A stretch of DNA of 64,000 bases. Source: Shewanella vesiculosa. Lineage in GTDB: Bacteria; Pseudomonadota; Gammaproteobacteria; Enterobacterales; Shewanellaceae. The stretch spans positions 1,984,001 through 2,048,000 of the forward strand of contig NZ_CP073588.1 in the NCBI RefSeq assembly GCF_021560015.1, read 5' to 3'. Numbering within the stretch: position 1 is the first letter of the stretch; every line of letters begins with the position of its first letter. Shown piece by piece: positions 37,119 to 47,517 of the stretch. Below the pieces are notes generated by a model. The model saw nothing but the letters and a program-made list of their open reading frames with translations, was not told the origin of the DNA and ran no database searches. Both the position numbers and the translations under genes were made by a program.

Positions 37119-37922
37119 CTAAAAAACCACTGAACCATCAATTTGACATTGAAGTAGCAATAGATCACACATGAGCAGCTGTGCAGCCAGCCACACTTCA
37201 TCAAAATGCGCCATGATCGGGGCTAACGTTAACCATAAAATCAATAAACCGCTAACCATAGTGACCGGAAAACCAATCGAAAAAATATTTAATTGCGGCG
37301 ATGCACGAGTCATCACACCAAAGGATAAATTGATTAGTAGTAAAGCAATAATCGCAGAAATCGACATCGTTAAGGCTGAACCGAACATGAAACTGCCCCA
37401 ATCAGCAAGGGCACGGTAATTAGCAATTGATATGCCTTGATTTGAAATTGGAATCGTTTCAAAACTGGCTACCAACATCCGCAACATCAATAAATGTCCA
37501 TCTACGGCTAAAAAAATTAATGTGGCGAGTAATAGAAAAAAGTTACTCACTACAGGTGTTTGCTCACCTGATCCCGGGTCTACCATAGAAGCAAAGCCTA
37601 AACTGGTTTGCATACCAATAATTTGCCCTGTTAACACAAAAGTTTGCATCACCATTAAGGTGACAAAACCCATAGTGACCCCGATCAAAATTTGCTGAGC
37701 AATGACAAAAACAGAACTTAATGCCATTAACTCGATATTTTCAATGGGAGGCAGCATAGGTGCTACGGCCATAGTAATCGCAACAGATAACATCAGTCGA
37801 ACTCGAGCGGGAGTAGTATTAGCGCCAAATACAGCCATTACCATCAACATGGATGAAATACGAAAAAAAGGCAAAAGATAGGCCGCAATTGTTTGACTGA
37901 TTTCATCAAACAAAATATCCAC
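37119..37922 (-). CDS. fliR: FliR, flagellar export apparatus membrane protein
   Basis: A 267-residue, largely hydrophobic protein with about six membrane segments. It includes the family stretch GFASMVDPGSGEQTPVVSNFFLLLATLIFLAVDGHLLMLR. It forms the export channel with FliP and FliQ. fliQ precedes it by 3 bases and flhB follows by 9 bases. Confidence 0.96.
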   Translation of the reverse strand: MDILFDEISQTIAAYLLPFFRISSMLMVMAVFGANTTPARVRLMLSVAITMAVAPMLPPIENIELMALSSVFVIAQQILIGVTMGFVTLMVMQTFVLTGQIIGMQTSLGFASMVDPGSGEQTPVVSNFFLLLATLIFLAVDGHLLMLRMLVASFETIPISNQGISIANYRALADWGSFMFGSALTMSISAIIALLLINLSFGVMTRASPQLNIFSIGFPVTMVSGLLILWLTLAPIMAHFDEVWLAAQLLMCDLLLLQCQIDGSVVF

Positions 37923-37925
37923 AAC

Positions 37926-38195
37926 TTAACCTATAACCTGTGGGATGAGGTTGACCATCTCATAGAAGAAATCCATCATAGTTTGCACTAGCCAGTGGCC
38001 TAAAAACATCAATGCAAATAAGGTCACGAGCAAACGTGGTAAAAAACTTAAGGTTTGCTCGTTAATTGAAGTCGCCGCCTGAAAGACCGCCACAATCAAA
38101 CCAATAAATAAGCCAGGCAAAATAATCGCTGACACAATCAGTACGATAACGGAGAGTGCTTCTCGAAAGATATCAATGAGCGATTCTGGAGACAT
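37926..38195 (-). CDS. fliQ: FliQ, flagellar export apparatus membrane protein
   Basis: An 89-residue protein with two membrane helices (ALSVIVLIVSAIILPGLFIGLIV and RLLVTLFALMFLGHW) flanking the conserved FQAATSINEQTLSF loop. It has typical length and sits 12 bases downstream of fliP, in canonical P-Q-R order. Confidence 0.96.
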   Translation of the reverse strand: MSPESLIDIFREALSVIVLIVSAIILPGLFIGLIVAVFQAATSINEQTLSFLPRLLVTLFALMFLGHWLVQTMMDFFYEMVNLIPQVIG

Positions 38196-38207
38196 AAATA
38201 CGAGGCC

Positions 38208-38969
38208 TTATATTCCGAAACTATTCGCTAATGTGCCCATCACAAGACCCCAACCATCAACCAGTACAAACAGCATGATTTTAAAGGGCAACGACACAAT
38301 CATTGGTGACAACATCATCATCCCCATCGCCATTAAAATACTGGCAACCACTAAGTCTAAGACTAAAAAAGGCACAAACAGCATAAAGCCAATTTGGAAT
38401 GCCGTTTTCAGCTCACTAGTAATAAATGCAGGAATAACAACGCTCATTGGCGTTTGTTCAGGAGATTGAATGTCTTTATAGCCTGATATTTCAATAAAAG
38501 TTTGTAAGTCTGTGGTGCGAACTTGCGACAGCATGAATGTTTTAATTGGCTCTTTGCCAACATCATAAGCTTGGGTTAAGGTCATGGTTTCATTGATATA
38601 AGGCTCTACCGCTTCAGCATAAATCTTGTCAAACACGGGCGCCATAATAAAAAAAGTCATAAACAAGCTAATCCCAATCAATACCTGATTCGACGGTGTT
38701 TGTTGTAACCCCAAAGCTTGTCTTAATATCGATAACACCACAATAATACGGGTAAAAGAGGTGAGCATAATCACCATGGCAGGAATAAAGCTCATTGCCG
38801 TCATCAGCAATAAAATCTGCATGGTTACCGAATATTCAGTGGTTCCATCAGCACCAGTTGTAACCGTCAACGCAGGTAACACCCCGTCTTGAGCCAGTGC
38901 AGAGGGTGATAGAACAACGGCCACTAACGTCAGTATCGCCAACACCAATACCATTATGTACTTATTCAT
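38208..38969 (-). CDS. fliP: FliP, flagellar export apparatus membrane protein
   Basis: A 253-residue protein with a cleavable signal peptide (first ~26 residues, [20 protein letters not shown]...ALAQ) and about four membrane helices. The family signatures [38 protein letters not shown] and [18 protein letters not shown] are present. Its start overlaps the fliO stop by one base. Confidence 0.97.
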   Translation of the reverse strand: MNKYIMVLVLAILTLVAVVLSPSALAQDGVLPALTVTTGADGTTEYSVTMQILLLMTAMSFIPAMVIMLTSFTRIIVVLSILRQALGLQQTPSNQVLIGISLFMTFFIMAPVFDKIYAEAVEPYINETMTLTQAYDVGKEPIKTFMLSQVRTTDLQTFIEISGYKDIQSPEQTPMSVVIPAFITSELKTAFQIGFMLFVPFLVLDLVVASILMAMGMMMLSPMIVSLPFKIMLFVLVDGWGLVMGTLANSFGI

Positions 38970-39379
38970 TATTGCTGTTCCTTGGCTTGTTTTAGGCGAC
39001 TGGCAAACGAGGAAAGTGGAACGTCGACAGGGGTAGATAACTTATCGATAAGATTAATCTGTTGCGAAGTCACGCCAAGTAAATACTGCTGACCATTGAC
39101 CTCCACCAATACCACCTTTTCACGCTGTCCAATGGGCGTCACAGCAATCGTTTTAATGATTCCACCATTTGATGGGACTAACTTAAGACGTTTCACAATA
39201 TACGCTAACAAGAAAATCAACGCTAAAACAACAATTAATCCCCCAACCATATTCGCTAAGGTTGCAACATTAGAGGTTTCTGCGGGCCGAACTAAGGTGT
39301 TACTAGCTAAAGTGCTAGACATTGCAGGGGCGCTTAATGCCTCACTCATGATGCCGAGCATTGGTATCATATTAGCCAC
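38969..39379 (-). CDS. fliO: FliO, flagellar export assembly protein
   Basis: A 136-residue protein with one membrane helix (~residues 45-65, [22 protein letters not shown]) and a small cytoplasmic domain ([37 protein letters not shown]). It helps FliP assemble. The start is GTG at 39379, 6 bases after AAGGA. It lies between fliN and fliP as expected. Confidence 0.92.
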   Translation of the reverse strand: MANMIPMLGIMSEALSAPAMSSTLASNTLVRPAETSNVATLANMVGGLIVVLALIFLLAYIVKRLKLVPSNGGIIKTIAVTPIGQREKVVLVEVNGQQYLLGVTSQQINLIDKLSTPVDVPLSSFASRLKQAKEQQ

Positions 39380-39455
39380 TGTGATTCCTTGTGATAGTTA
39401 ACCCACCAAGCAAAGACTCAATGAATACTGATCTCTGCTTCGTTAGTGTAAATGG

Positions 39456-39839
39456 TTATTTTAACTTTTTAATACGTTCAGTCTGGCTAATAACATCAGT
39501 TAAACGAATACCAAATTTGTCATTAACGACCACCACTTCCCCATGGGCAATCAAGGTGCCATTAACCATAACATCCAGAGGCTCACCTGCGACGCGATCA
39601 AGCTCAACAACAGAGCCTTGGTTCAACTGGAGTAGATTTCGAATGCTAATAAAACTTCTTCCAACTTCCATAGAAATGGTCACAGGAATATCTAGGATAC
39701 CATCCAATTTTGCCGCTTCTTCTTTAGAAATAGGCTTGGACTCGTCGACTAACTCATCTAATTCGACATGTTCCGCTTCTTCTAAAGCCTGTTCAGCCAT
39801 TGCTGCAGCCCAGTCATCGCCAGTATCTTCTGTACTCAT
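39456..39839 (-). CDS. fliN: FliN, flagellar motor switch protein
   Basis: A 127-residue C-ring protein with an acidic, variable N-terminus and the C-terminal SpoA fold (IPVTISMEVGRSFISIRNLLQLNQGSVVELDRVAGEPLDVMVNG). It lies 10 bases after fliM and is followed by fliO after 76 bases. It interacts with FliM and FliH at the base of the motor. Confidence 0.96.
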   Translation of the reverse strand: MSTEDTGDDWAAAMAEQALEEAEHVELDELVDESKPISKEEAAKLDGILDIPVTISMEVGRSFISIRNLLQLNQGSVVELDRVAGEPLDVMVNGTLIAHGEVVVVNDKFGIRLTDVISQTERIKKLK

Positions 39840-39849
39840 TTACTTCACC

Positions 39850-40878
39850 TTATAAGTCTGAAATATCACGCGACTTGCCTTTGCGAGTCACTAATTGCAG
39901 CTCTGTTTTAACCGTTTCTGGCCGCGGGATTTTCTCACTGATTTTTAATGCTAAGTTATCGCGTGATTTACCCATTTTACAGCGGTAAGTTGGTAAGCCC
40001 TCTATTCGCATCATAATATGTTCAGGCAAATCAATCGGAATAATATCACCCGCTTTAAATCCCATCACATCACGTAAAGTCACTTCATGCTCAACCACAT
40101 TGACATCAAAACCAACTTGCACGTCCATGATCTCATCACGTAATGCTTGCGACCAGCGCATATCGGTATCTTGTTTATCACTTTGAACACCGGCATCGAG
40201 TAATTCACGTATTGGTTCAATCATTGAATACGGCATAGTGATGTGGAAGTCTCCACCCCCACCGTCGACTTCAATGTGGAATGAGTTAATCACCACCACT
40301 TCTGTTGGACTGACAATGTTGGCCATGGCAGGGTTCACTTCAGAATCGAGGTATTCAAACTCCACGTCCATTACCGGCGCCCATGCTTCTTTGTAATCTT
40401 CAAAAATAATTTTAAGCAGTAACTGGACTATTCGGCGTTCTGTTGGAGTAAATTCACGGCCTTCAATTTTGGCATGAAAACGGCCATCACCACCAAAGAA
40501 GTTGTCGACGAGAATAAAGACTAGTCTTGCTTCCATGGTAATTAACGCTGTGCCTTTTAGTGGACTAAAACGCACCATATTTAAACTCGTTGGAACAAAT
40601 AGCGTATGTACATACTCACCAAACTTAAGCATTTGTACGCCATTAATTGACACTTCTGCAGCGCGACGCATCATGTTAAACATACTGATGCGTAAATGCC
40701 GAGCAAATCGCTCATTGACGATTTCAAGCGTTGGCATACGACCGCGCACAATACGATCTTGAGATGAGAAATCATACGATCGTGCATCAGCACTATCTTC
40801 TACAATCTCATCATCATCATCGTCATCGACACCATGTAATAGCGCATCAATCTCATCTTGGCTTAATAAATCACTCAC
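39850..40878 (-). CDS. fliM: FliM, flagellar motor switch protein
   Basis: A 342-residue C-ring protein that binds CheY-P. The N-terminal CheY-binding peptide is LLSQDEIDALLHGV, followed by an Asp run (six Asp), the middle domain with the GGxG-type FFGGDGRFH segment, and the C-terminal SpoA domain. It lies 29 bases after fliL. Confidence 0.97.
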   Translation of the reverse strand: MSDLLSQDEIDALLHGVDDDDDDEIVEDSADARSYDFSSQDRIVRGRMPTLEIVNERFARHLRISMFNMMRRAAEVSINGVQMLKFGEYVHTLFVPTSLNMVRFSPLKGTALITMEARLVFILVDNFFGGDGRFHAKIEGREFTPTERRIVQLLLKIIFEDYKEAWAPVMDVEFEYLDSEVNPAMANIVSPTEVVVINSFHIEVDGGGGDFHITMPYSMIEPIRELLDAGVQSDKQDTDMRWSQALRDEIMDVQVGFDVNVVEHEVTLRDVMGFKAGDIIPIDLPEHIMMRIEGLPTYRCKMGKSRDNLALKISEKIPRPETVKTELQLVTRKGKSRDISDL

Positions 40879-40907
40879 ATCATCGCCTTAGCAGTTAACG
40901 CTTTTAG

Positions 40908-41429
40908 TTATTGCATGACAAAACCAGTAAACAGGACTTTCTCTACCACTTTATTTCCTGTTATTGGTTGCAGCGTATTCTGAACATTGAGTAAGGCTAA
41001 CTGGCGCAGCTCGTCTTTACCGGCTTGGGTACTAAGCTTTTGCACATCAGCAGCACTAAAGGTCGTTAATAACGCATCTTCAATTAAAGGAATATGTTTT
41101 TGGGTTAATACACTATTACTTTCACCACGCACCATTAATTGGACTTTTATTTCAACTAAACGAGCACGGTCAGCGCCAGGTAAATTAAATAAAAAAGGTC
41201 TTGGCATACCGACATATTCTGCTTCAGAACTGACTATCGGCGCAGCGGGATCGGCAGATGCATCACCACTGACGTCGGTAACTGCAGGCTCGTCCGAGCC
41301 CATAAAAAACCACAATCCACCGCCAATAAGCAAAACTAATACTAAACCAATGCCACCAAAGATGAATAGTTTCTTGCTTTTTTTACCGGCGTTAGGGGTT
41401 TCGTTTAACTCTAATTCTTGTTCAGGCAT
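40908..41429 (-). CDS. fliL: FliL, flagellar basal body-associated protein
   Basis: A 173-residue protein: a short cytoplasmic N-terminus, one membrane helix (LFIFGGIGLVLVLLIGGGLWFFM) and a periplasmic stomatin-like domain (RPFLFNLPGADRARLVEIKVQLMVRG). It supports stator function. It lies 93 bases after fliK; an AATAAC/GTTATT inverted repeat is in that gap. Confidence 0.93.
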   Translation of the reverse strand: MPEQELELNETPNAGKKSKKLFIFGGIGLVLVLLIGGGLWFFMGSDEPAVTDVSGDASADPAAPIVSSEAEYVGMPRPFLFNLPGADRARLVEIKVQLMVRGESNSVLTQKHIPLIEDALLTTFSAADVQKLSTQAGKDELRQLALLNVQNTLQPITGNKVVEKVLFTGFVMQ

Positions 41430-41522
41430 TATGGTTCCTAATCAACATTGTGATTAACATTATAACTTAACTGAATAACTCGTTATTCTTGAAAAGATAT
41501 ATTAATGCTATAGGTTACCTGC

Positions 41523-43082
41523 TTAAGCATAATAATCTATAGCAGAATGTAAACTCCTTGATGGATTTGTCATCAAGCTAGGCTCTTGTGCTGAAATTTC
41601 ATCCAATTGCGTATCTCCAGCAGCATGATCACCAGATTGTCCTTGCTGATCACGCCCGCCATCGCCTTGAGAAACCTGACTGTCTGTTAGTTGTAATCCT
41701 TCTTGGGCAAGCATATCGCGTAATCGTGGCATAGCTTGCTCAACAATATCACGGGTTTGCGACTGAGCAACATGAAACTGTACTTGGGTTTGATCACCAT
41801 GAATTTGAATTTTAACGGTTAAATGCCCAAGTTCCGGCGGATCTAAACGAATTTCAGCTTGCTGAATACCATTACTGACCATAGTAATTAACTGCTGCTT
41901 CATGACCGGAGAAAAGCGCTGGATCATCTCTTGCATTTGCGCACCATGATCGCCTTGCGGTTTCAACGATAACTGAAATTGTGGTACATCACTTTTATGT
42001 ATCGGAGTAAAACTACTCTGATTTTGTAAAGCCTTAGTGTCGGTATCACCGATATCATTCACTGCGTCTAAACCCAAGTTAGCCGAATTTATATTGGCTG
42101 ACGGTTCTCCTGATGCACGCTTGGTCGCTAGGGAATCTAGGACCACAGAAAAATCAGCTTTCGCCAGCATTTTAGCATTATCAGTATCTGATTGAATATT
42201 GCCATCAATACCAGTGCTATCACCTAAAATCGTCTTAGGGTCGGCAGATATCGCTGAAGAAGATGCAAGAGTGGCGCTAGCCTCCAAAAAACCGGTGCGA
42301 TCTAATTTAACAACTGCAGAATTAAGACCCGGAGAGCTAGTTTGGCCTGGAACGGTGACACTGGCGGCAATTGATTTATCAATTTGGTTTTGTTCTTCAG
42401 ATCTAAGGACACTTTTTGGGGAATCGTCACTACTGTCCATATCTGTAGACACCATCGTAAGAATGGATTCATCAACTACAGGCGCTTGTAAATTAAAGTC
42501 ACTAATTAACTCGATTAAGCCCTTAATGTCTAGTGCTTGTAAATCCTTTTCAGATAAATTGGCAAATGCCATTAAGCTGGATATATCTTCAGAGCTAAGC
42601 TGAGAAAGAGCTTCTTTGGTAGAGAGAGAGTCAGCGGGTAAATCAATAGCATCAGTGAATAACGCCCCCATCTCTGACTGACTATCGCTATTCAGTTCAT
42701 CAATAATACTGCTGTCAGGGTCGATCAAAGATATCGCGTCAAAACCAATATCTAATGTATCCACATGCGGCAATTCATTTCCGCCAGAGGAATGACGTTT
42801 ATTTAATGCATCAGCCATATTAAGCTGAGCAAAAATCAACTCAACATCAGCATTTTCTTCAGTAGATAAATCAAGGTCATTGGCAGCATCGACTTGATCC
42901 ACTTCAGCGTCTAACGATACAGGTGCACTATTGGCGTTAGGCCGCGAAGCAAGTTCGGATTCACTCGCTTGATTAAAAGCAGACAAGAATGATGTATTTT
43001 CAACACCTTGCATGTTTCCTTTTGTACTAAGATCAGCAGGTTTACTGCTATTTCCAAGTAAGATATTGCTCATCTGCTGCAT
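41523..43082 (-). CDS. fliK: FliK, flagellar hook-length control protein
   Basis: A 519-residue secreted ruler protein with a long, low-complexity N-terminal two-thirds rich in Ser, Asp and Ala, and the conserved FliK C-terminal domain (MKQQLITMVSNGIQQAEIRLDPPELGHLTVKIQI, about residues 385-480) that meets FlhB. ATG 43082 lies 7 bases after GGAG; an upstream GTG at 43094 is less likely. It has its own sigma-54 promoter about 190 bases upstream. Confidence 0.93.
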   Translation of the reverse strand: MQQMSNILLGNSSKPADLSTKGNMQGVENTSFLSAFNQASESELASRPNANSAPVSLDAEVDQVDAANDLDLSTEENADVELIFAQLNMADALNKRHSSGGNELPHVDTLDIGFDAISLIDPDSSIIDELNSDSQSEMGALFTDAIDLPADSLSTKEALSQLSSEDISSLMAFANLSEKDLQALDIKGLIELISDFNLQAPVVDESILTMVSTDMDSSDDSPKSVLRSEEQNQIDKSIAASVTVPGQTSSPGLNSAVVKLDRTGFLEASATLASSSAISADPKTILGDSTGIDGNIQSDTDNAKMLAKADFSVVLDSLATKRASGEPSANINSANLGLDAVNDIGDTDTKALQNQSSFTPIHKSDVPQFQLSLKPQGDHGAQMQEMIQRFSPVMKQQLITMVSNGIQQAEIRLDPPELGHLTVKIQIHGDQTQVQFHVAQSQTRDIVEQAMPRLRDMLAQEGLQLTDSQVSQGDGGRDQQGQSGDHAAGDTQLDEISAQEPSLMTNPSRSLHSAIDYYA

Positions 43083-43194
43083 AATCAGCTCCACTCAATC
43101 AAACAAAGTTAGGTCATTATCGTCTAACAAACAGCTATCAAATTACCTCTATGAATCATATGTCGATATTAGGTAATATCAATAGAGTCATTAC

Positions 43195-43213
43195 AAACCT
43201 CATCATGAGGTTT
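43195..43213. repeat. Perfect palindrome in the fliK leader
   Basis: AAACCTCAT and ATGAGGTTT around a single C (9-base arms). It lies about 110 bases upstream of the fliK start and inside the transcript predicted from the sigma-54 box at 43269. No U-run follows. It could be an mRNA hairpin or the 3' end of the fliJ transcript. Confidence 0.6.
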
Positions 43214-43268
43214 CCACTGTCGCTTCGCTGACGATTTCTGTTCCAATGTAAACTTAAATTTATATTAA

Positions 43269-43283
43269 GCAATTTAAGTGCCA
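43269..43283 (-). promoter_or_regulatory. Sigma-54 (-24/-12) promoter upstream of fliK
   Basis: Minus strand TTGGCACTTAAATTGCT fits the RpoN consensus almost perfectly (GG, 10 bases, GC). It leaves a 5' leader of about 175 bases before fliK and drives the fliK-to-flhB genes. Confidence 0.82.
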
Positions 43284-43377
43284 ATAAATATTAGTTGATA
43301 AAGTTTAGAGAATAAATAGAGTTTGAATGCGAACCAATCAAAAGGGACTGCGGTAAAACGAGTGATAGATTTGGAGG

Positions 43378-43829
43378 TTAAGACTTAATTGATTTTTGAC
43401 GGTAATATTGTTGCATAGCAAACTCATCTGACATTTTTTGTTCACGTTTTGCTTCTACGACCATAGCCTTTTTGGCTTTCTGAGCGAGTAACATTTCTAC
43501 CGCTTTGCGTTTGTTGTTTTTCTTGCCAGTGAACTTGACGGTAACCCACTTGTTTTTCGGCATCTTTAACCGCTGCCACTTGTTGGGTAATAGCACTATC
43601 AACTTGACGAATAAACTGATGAAACTGATGGTACTGATTAGCACGTAATGTCGTGCCCGTGTGCCCTTCCATCTGCTTCATGTAATCTAAACGGTAATTG
43701 TTTAGTGCATCGAGCTGCCCTTGGCGTTTTTGGTTTTTCAAATTGAGCCGACTTGAGCTGCAATGCCGCTTGTTCCTCGGCAGCAGTCGCTAGCTTCAAT
43801 ACCGTTAATAATGGGTCTGTGCGAGTCAT
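43378..43829 (-). CDS. fliJ: FliJ, flagellar export chaperone, disrupted by two frameshifts
   Basis: FliJ is a ~147-residue coiled-coil export protein. Here it is spread over three frames: MTRTDPLLTVLKLATAAEEQ...SAQFE from 43829; QKRQGQLDALNNYRLDYMKQMEG...GYRQVHWQE in a second frame; KRKAVEMLLAQKAKKAMVVEAK...YRQKSIKS in a third, ending at 43378. The breaks fall near A5 runs (T5 at 43727-43738 and 43517-43521 on the plus strand). Removing one base at each gives an intact 149-residue FliJ. Position after fliI and before fliK is canonical. It is broken or mis-sequenced. Confidence 0.9.
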
Positions 43830-43834
43830 CTAGG

Positions 43835-45175
43835 TTATCCCTGACATTGAGCGGCAATTTGAGTCAACATCACTCGGCTTTCTTCAAATGAGACAGGTTC
43901 TTTAAACCCTTGACGTAAAAAAGCATTCATTGCAGGTTGTAAACGTATCGCATTATCAATCCGAGGATCACTGCCTTGTGAGTACGCGCCAATAGAAATC
44001 AGGTCACGATTTTGCTGATACAAAGAATACATCTGTTTAACTTTACGCATCGCCTCTAAGTGTTCTCCACTTATCACCATCGGCGCAACACGGCTAATTG
44101 ATGCTTCGACATCAATCGCGGGATAATGACCCGAATCGGCAAGTTGACGAGATAGCACGATATGGCCGTCTAAAATCGCTCGAGAAGCATCTGCAATCGG
44201 ATCTTGTTGATCATCACCTTCGGTCAATACAGTATAAAAAGCCGTAATAGAACCTTGTCCAGCGCCGCCATTACCGGCGCGCTCAACTAAACGGGGTAAC
44301 TTAGCAAACACAGAGGGTGGATAGCCTTTGGTTGCTGGCGGTTCTCCTACCGCAAGCGCCACTTCACGTTGCGCTTGAGCATAACGTGTCAAGCTGTCCA
44401 TTAACAATAAAACATCGTAACCTAAATCACGAAAATATTCGGCTATACGAGTCGATGTTTCACAGGCACGTAAACGCATTAATGGCGAAGTATCTGCCGG
44501 TGCAGCCACTACAACGGAGCGGGCACGACCTTCTTTGCCTAAAATTTCTTCAATAAATTCTTTAACTTCGCGGCCACGCTCGCCGACTAATCCCACCACA
44601 ATAATGTCGGCTTTAGAACCTCGGGTCATCATGCCTAGGAGCACACTTTTACCTACCCCAGAGCCAGCAAACAGCCCCATTCGCTGACCTTTACCTACGG
44701 TTAACATCGAATTAATGGCACGAACACCGACATCTAATGGTTCGGTAATGGCACGTCGAGACAATGGATTAATGTAAGGACCATGACGGGCTGCGTATTG
44801 ATCCGTATTCAGTGGCCCCAAACCATCTAACGGCACGCCGCTACCGTCTAATACTCTACCTAACAATGCTAATCCGACATTTAATCCAGATTGCTCACCC
44901 AAGGGTTGAACCCGTGCGCCAGGCAAGACACCTCGCAGCTCTTCAATAGGCATTAAATACAACAGTTTGTCATCAAAGCCAACCACCTCAGCAACTAACT
45001 CACCAACCATGGTTTCAATGGAGCATAAACTGCCCACAGGCGCACGACATCCTGTCGCTTCTAAGGTTAAACCAACAACCCTAACTAACTGGCCGCTAGC
45101 GACGGGTCTAAGCGGTAGCACGTGTTTATGATGCACCGACAGTTTATTGAGGAGTTTATGTTGACGGGTGGTCAT
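43835..45175 (-). CDS. fliI: FliI, flagellum-specific export ATPase
   Basis: A 446-residue F1-beta-like ATPase. It has Walker [16 protein letters not shown], Walker [29 protein letters not shown] and the [14 protein letters not shown] segment. ATG 45175 lies 7 bases after AAGGAA and overlaps the fliH end by 20 bases; the longer frame to 45247 lies inside fliH and is not needed. FliI works with FliH and FliJ in the cytoplasm to deliver substrates. Confidence 0.96.
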   Translation of the reverse strand: MTTRQHKLLNKLSVHHKHVLPLRPVASGQLVRVVGLTLEATGCRAPVGSLCSIETMVGELVAEVVGFDDKLLYLMPIEELRGVLPGARVQPLGEQSGLNVGLALLGRVLDGSGVPLDGLGPLNTDQYAARHGPYINPLSRRAITEPLDVGVRAINSMLTVGKGQRMGLFAGSGVGKSVLLGMMTRGSKADIIVVGLVGERGREVKEFIEEILGKEGRARSVVVAAPADTSPLMRLRACETSTRIAEYFRDLGYDVLLLMDSLTRYAQAQREVALAVGEPPATKGYPPSVFAKLPRLVERAGNGGAGQGSITAFYTVLTEGDDQQDPIADASRAILDGHIVLSRQLADSGHYPAIDVEASISRVAPMVISGEHLEAMRKVKQMYSLYQQNRDLISIGAYSQGSDPRIDNAIRLQPAMNAFLRQGFKEPVSFEESRVMLTQIAAQCQG

Positions 45176-46334
45176 CGATATTTCCTTGAGATAGACCTTT
45201 GTTCTGTTGCTGATCGTCATCGTCTGCGCCACTACCCGCTGGTGCACTTGTATTGAGCGTTATATCGTTATCGACAGTGGCATTTTTATCATGCTCAACA
45301 TTGAGTGATGCAGCTGAGCCATCTAGAACATTTTCAGCGACAGATTCAGTCGCGTTAGTCTTCTGAACAACATCTGTTTGTCGAGTCTCGAGCTGATTAT
45401 CTTGGTTGGGAGCAATATCTGAAGCGGCTTGATCTTCGACTGCCTCAATGCCATCAGCAGACTCAGAGGCTTGTTGATACTCTGTCAAATTTTCGACTGA
45501 TGTTGTTTGATATTGTGGATGAGTAGACTTTTGTTGTTGTACATTTTTAGCTATCTGATTCGACTGCGCATCCAATTCACTAAATACTTGATTGATACGT
45601 TGCGCGACGCGTAAATCAACGGAGGAGCGTACACTTTCAATAATACAGTCGCCATTTGATAAAGTAGGATCGATATCAATTTGCCAGTTATTTTTTTGTA
45701 ATTGTTCAGCACTATAGCATTGGCTGACGATTTCAGCATCGGCTTGATTTAAGCGTAATTTAACCAGTTGTTCTTTTAATGGTAGGGCGTCAACACCTTG
45801 GCGTAACGCTGATAATATATGCTCTGGATGCGTTTTTAGTTCGTGACCAATTACCGACTTTGCTAAGCTGATTGTCATGGCGAGCAACTCGGCTTCAATT
45901 TCGTTATCAACTATTGATAATGGCAACTCAAATTGAGTCATAATGTGATTAAGTTGCTCAACTAACTGATTAACTTTAGTTTGACCTGCTTCATAACCTT
46001 GTTGTTCGCCTTGAGCAAAACCTTGCTGATGACCTTGCTCTAATCCTTCTAAACGCCCTTGTTCCAGCCCTTGTTGATGACCTTCTTGTTGACCTTGCTC
46101 AAACCCCTCTTGCTCTGCCGCTGCGCGAATATCTTCGATTTGTGCCATCGTAGGCGGCGCCATAGACTTCTCGGGGCCAGAAATGGGGTTTGGCCGATGA
46201 GCTTCAGAAAATTGACCAAATAAATTTGAAGGATCGTGACTGCTGTCTTTGGTAATATCAGGTAATTGCCAATGGCTAAACTCATGCTCATTATCGGCAT
46301 TGGTGACATCTTTAGGCACTTTTGATTCAGACAT
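45156..46334 (-). CDS. fliH: FliH, flagellar export ATPase regulator with long GxxxG array and extended tail
   Basis: 392 residues, long for the family. Residues 77-117 carry glycine at every fourth position, eleven times ([13 protein letters not shown]...), the GxxxG segment known from FliH. The conserved stator-like domain follows ([15 protein letters not shown] to [15 protein letters not shown], ~120-245). The last ~145 residues are polar and probably disordered (Asn, Gln, Asp, Ser, Thr). It regulates FliI and docks on FliN. The fliG gene is 136 bases upstream. Confidence 0.93.
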   Translation of the reverse strand: MSESKVPKDVTNADNEHEFSHWQLPDITKDSSHDPSNLFGQFSEAHRPNPISGPEKSMAPPTMAQIEDIRAAAEQEGFEQGQQEGHQQGLEQGRLEGLEQGHQQGFAQGEQQGYEAGQTKVNQLVEQLNHIMTQFELPLSIVDNEIEAELLAMTISLAKSVIGHELKTHPEHILSALRQGVDALPLKEQLVKLRLNQADAEIVSQCYSAEQLQKNNWQIDIDPTLSNGDCIIESVRSSVDLRVAQRINQVFSELDAQSNQIAKNVQQQKSTHPQYQTTSVENLTEYQQASESADGIEAVEDQAASDIAPNQDNQLETRQTDVVQKTNATESVAENVLDGSAASLNVEHDKNATVDNDITLNTSAPAGSGADDDDQQQNKGLSQGNIDDHPST

Positions 46335-46434
46335 AATTGGTCACTTGTGTTATTGAAAACATTGGCTCAAAACAAAATAATAACAGGAGTACAATGTATT
46401 AGCTTTACTGACAACAAACGAATTAGGCAAGTAA

Positions 46435-46463
46435 ATTAGGTATATCTTTCAGACATACCTAAT
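46435..46463. repeat. Inverted repeat between fliG and fliH
   Basis: ATTAGGTAT (46435-46443) and ATACCTAAT (46455-46463), a perfect 9-base stem with an 11-base loop, 7 bases after the fliG stop. No proper U-run follows on the minus strand, so it may partially attenuate or protect the fliFG mRNA rather than terminate. Confidence 0.55.
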
Positions 46464-46470
46464 CGTAAGA

Positions 46471-47517
46471 TTATAAGAACTCGTCACCGCCACCGCCGCC
46501 TAGCATAATTTCACCACTGTCACTGAGTCGACGGGCAATAGACAGAATTTCTTTTTGTGCTACTTCAACTTCACTGATACGAATAGGCCCCATGGCTTCT
46601 AAGTCATCACGCAGTAATTCTGCAGCACGCTTGGACATGTTCCCCAGAATTTTCTCTTTTAAAGCTTCATCAGCACCTTTGAGTGCCTTCATCAAGATAT
46701 CTTGCTGTACTTCACGTAACAATGCCTGAATACCACGGTCATCAACGTCAATGAGGTTTTCAAATACAAACATCATGTCTTGTATTTGTTGCGCCATCTC
46801 TTCGTCAGACTCACGCATAGTTTCCATTATTTGGCTCTCAATACCAGTATCGAGGTAGTTCATAATATTGGCTGCAGCTTTCAAGCCGCCCATTTTGGCT
46901 GCTTGCGCACCACCTTGACCCGCAAATTGTTTTTCCATGATGTCGTTTAGCTCTTGCAATGCTGCTGGCTGAACTTCTTCAAGATTGGCAATACGCATCA
47001 TTAAATCTAAACGAGTATTTTCAGGGAACTGACTAAAAATTTCAGCCGCTTGATCCGGTTCTAAGTAAGACAAAACAATGGTTTGAATTTGAGGATGTTC
47101 ATTTTGAATAATGGTCGCCACTTGGCGGGCATCCATCCACTTTAATGAATCAAGCCCCTTAGCCCCGCTGCCCATAATAATTTGTTCAATTAAGTTACCA
47201 GCTTTATCTGCACCCAATGCCGCGGTTAACGCTTTACGGACGAATTCTTCACTGTTAAAACCAATTGAAGAGAATTTTTGAATATCATCTAAAAATAGCT
47301 TGTGAACCCCAATGACTTTTTCTTGACCAAAGTCATCCATCGCCGCCATCGCCATACCCACTTTTTGTACCTGCTTAGGCTCTAAGTGTTTCAAAATTGA
47401 CGCAGCATCCGCTTCACTCAAACTGAGCAACAAAATGGCTGTTTTCTCAACACCAGTAACTAAATCTGGGTCAAATGCCGTTGATTTCTCTGCTTTTTCT
47501 ACTTTGTCTTTAGCCAT
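46471..47517 (-). CDS. fliG: FliG, flagellar motor switch protein
   Basis: A 348-residue rotor protein that contacts stators. It has the IIQNEHPQIQTIVLSYL (EHPQ) motif in the middle domain, MFVFENLIDVDDRGIQALLREV in the torque helix region, and the C-terminal RRLSDSGEIMLGGGGG. It overlaps the fliF stop by 8 bases. Confidence 0.97.
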   Translation of the reverse strand: MAKDKVEKAEKSTAFDPDLVTGVEKTAILLLSLSEADAASILKHLEPKQVQKVGMAMAAMDDFGQEKVIGVHKLFLDDIQKFSSIGFNSEEFVRKALTAALGADKAGNLIEQIIMGSGAKGLDSLKWMDARQVATIIQNEHPQIQTIVLSYLEPDQAAEIFSQFPENTRLDLMMRIANLEEVQPAALQELNDIMEKQFAGQGGAQAAKMGGLKAAANIMNYLDTGIESQIMETMRESDEEMAQQIQDMMFVFENLIDVDDRGIQALLREVQQDILMKALKGADEALKEKILGNMSKRAAELLRDDLEAMGPIRISEVEVAQKEILSIARRLSDSGEIMLGGGGGDEFL

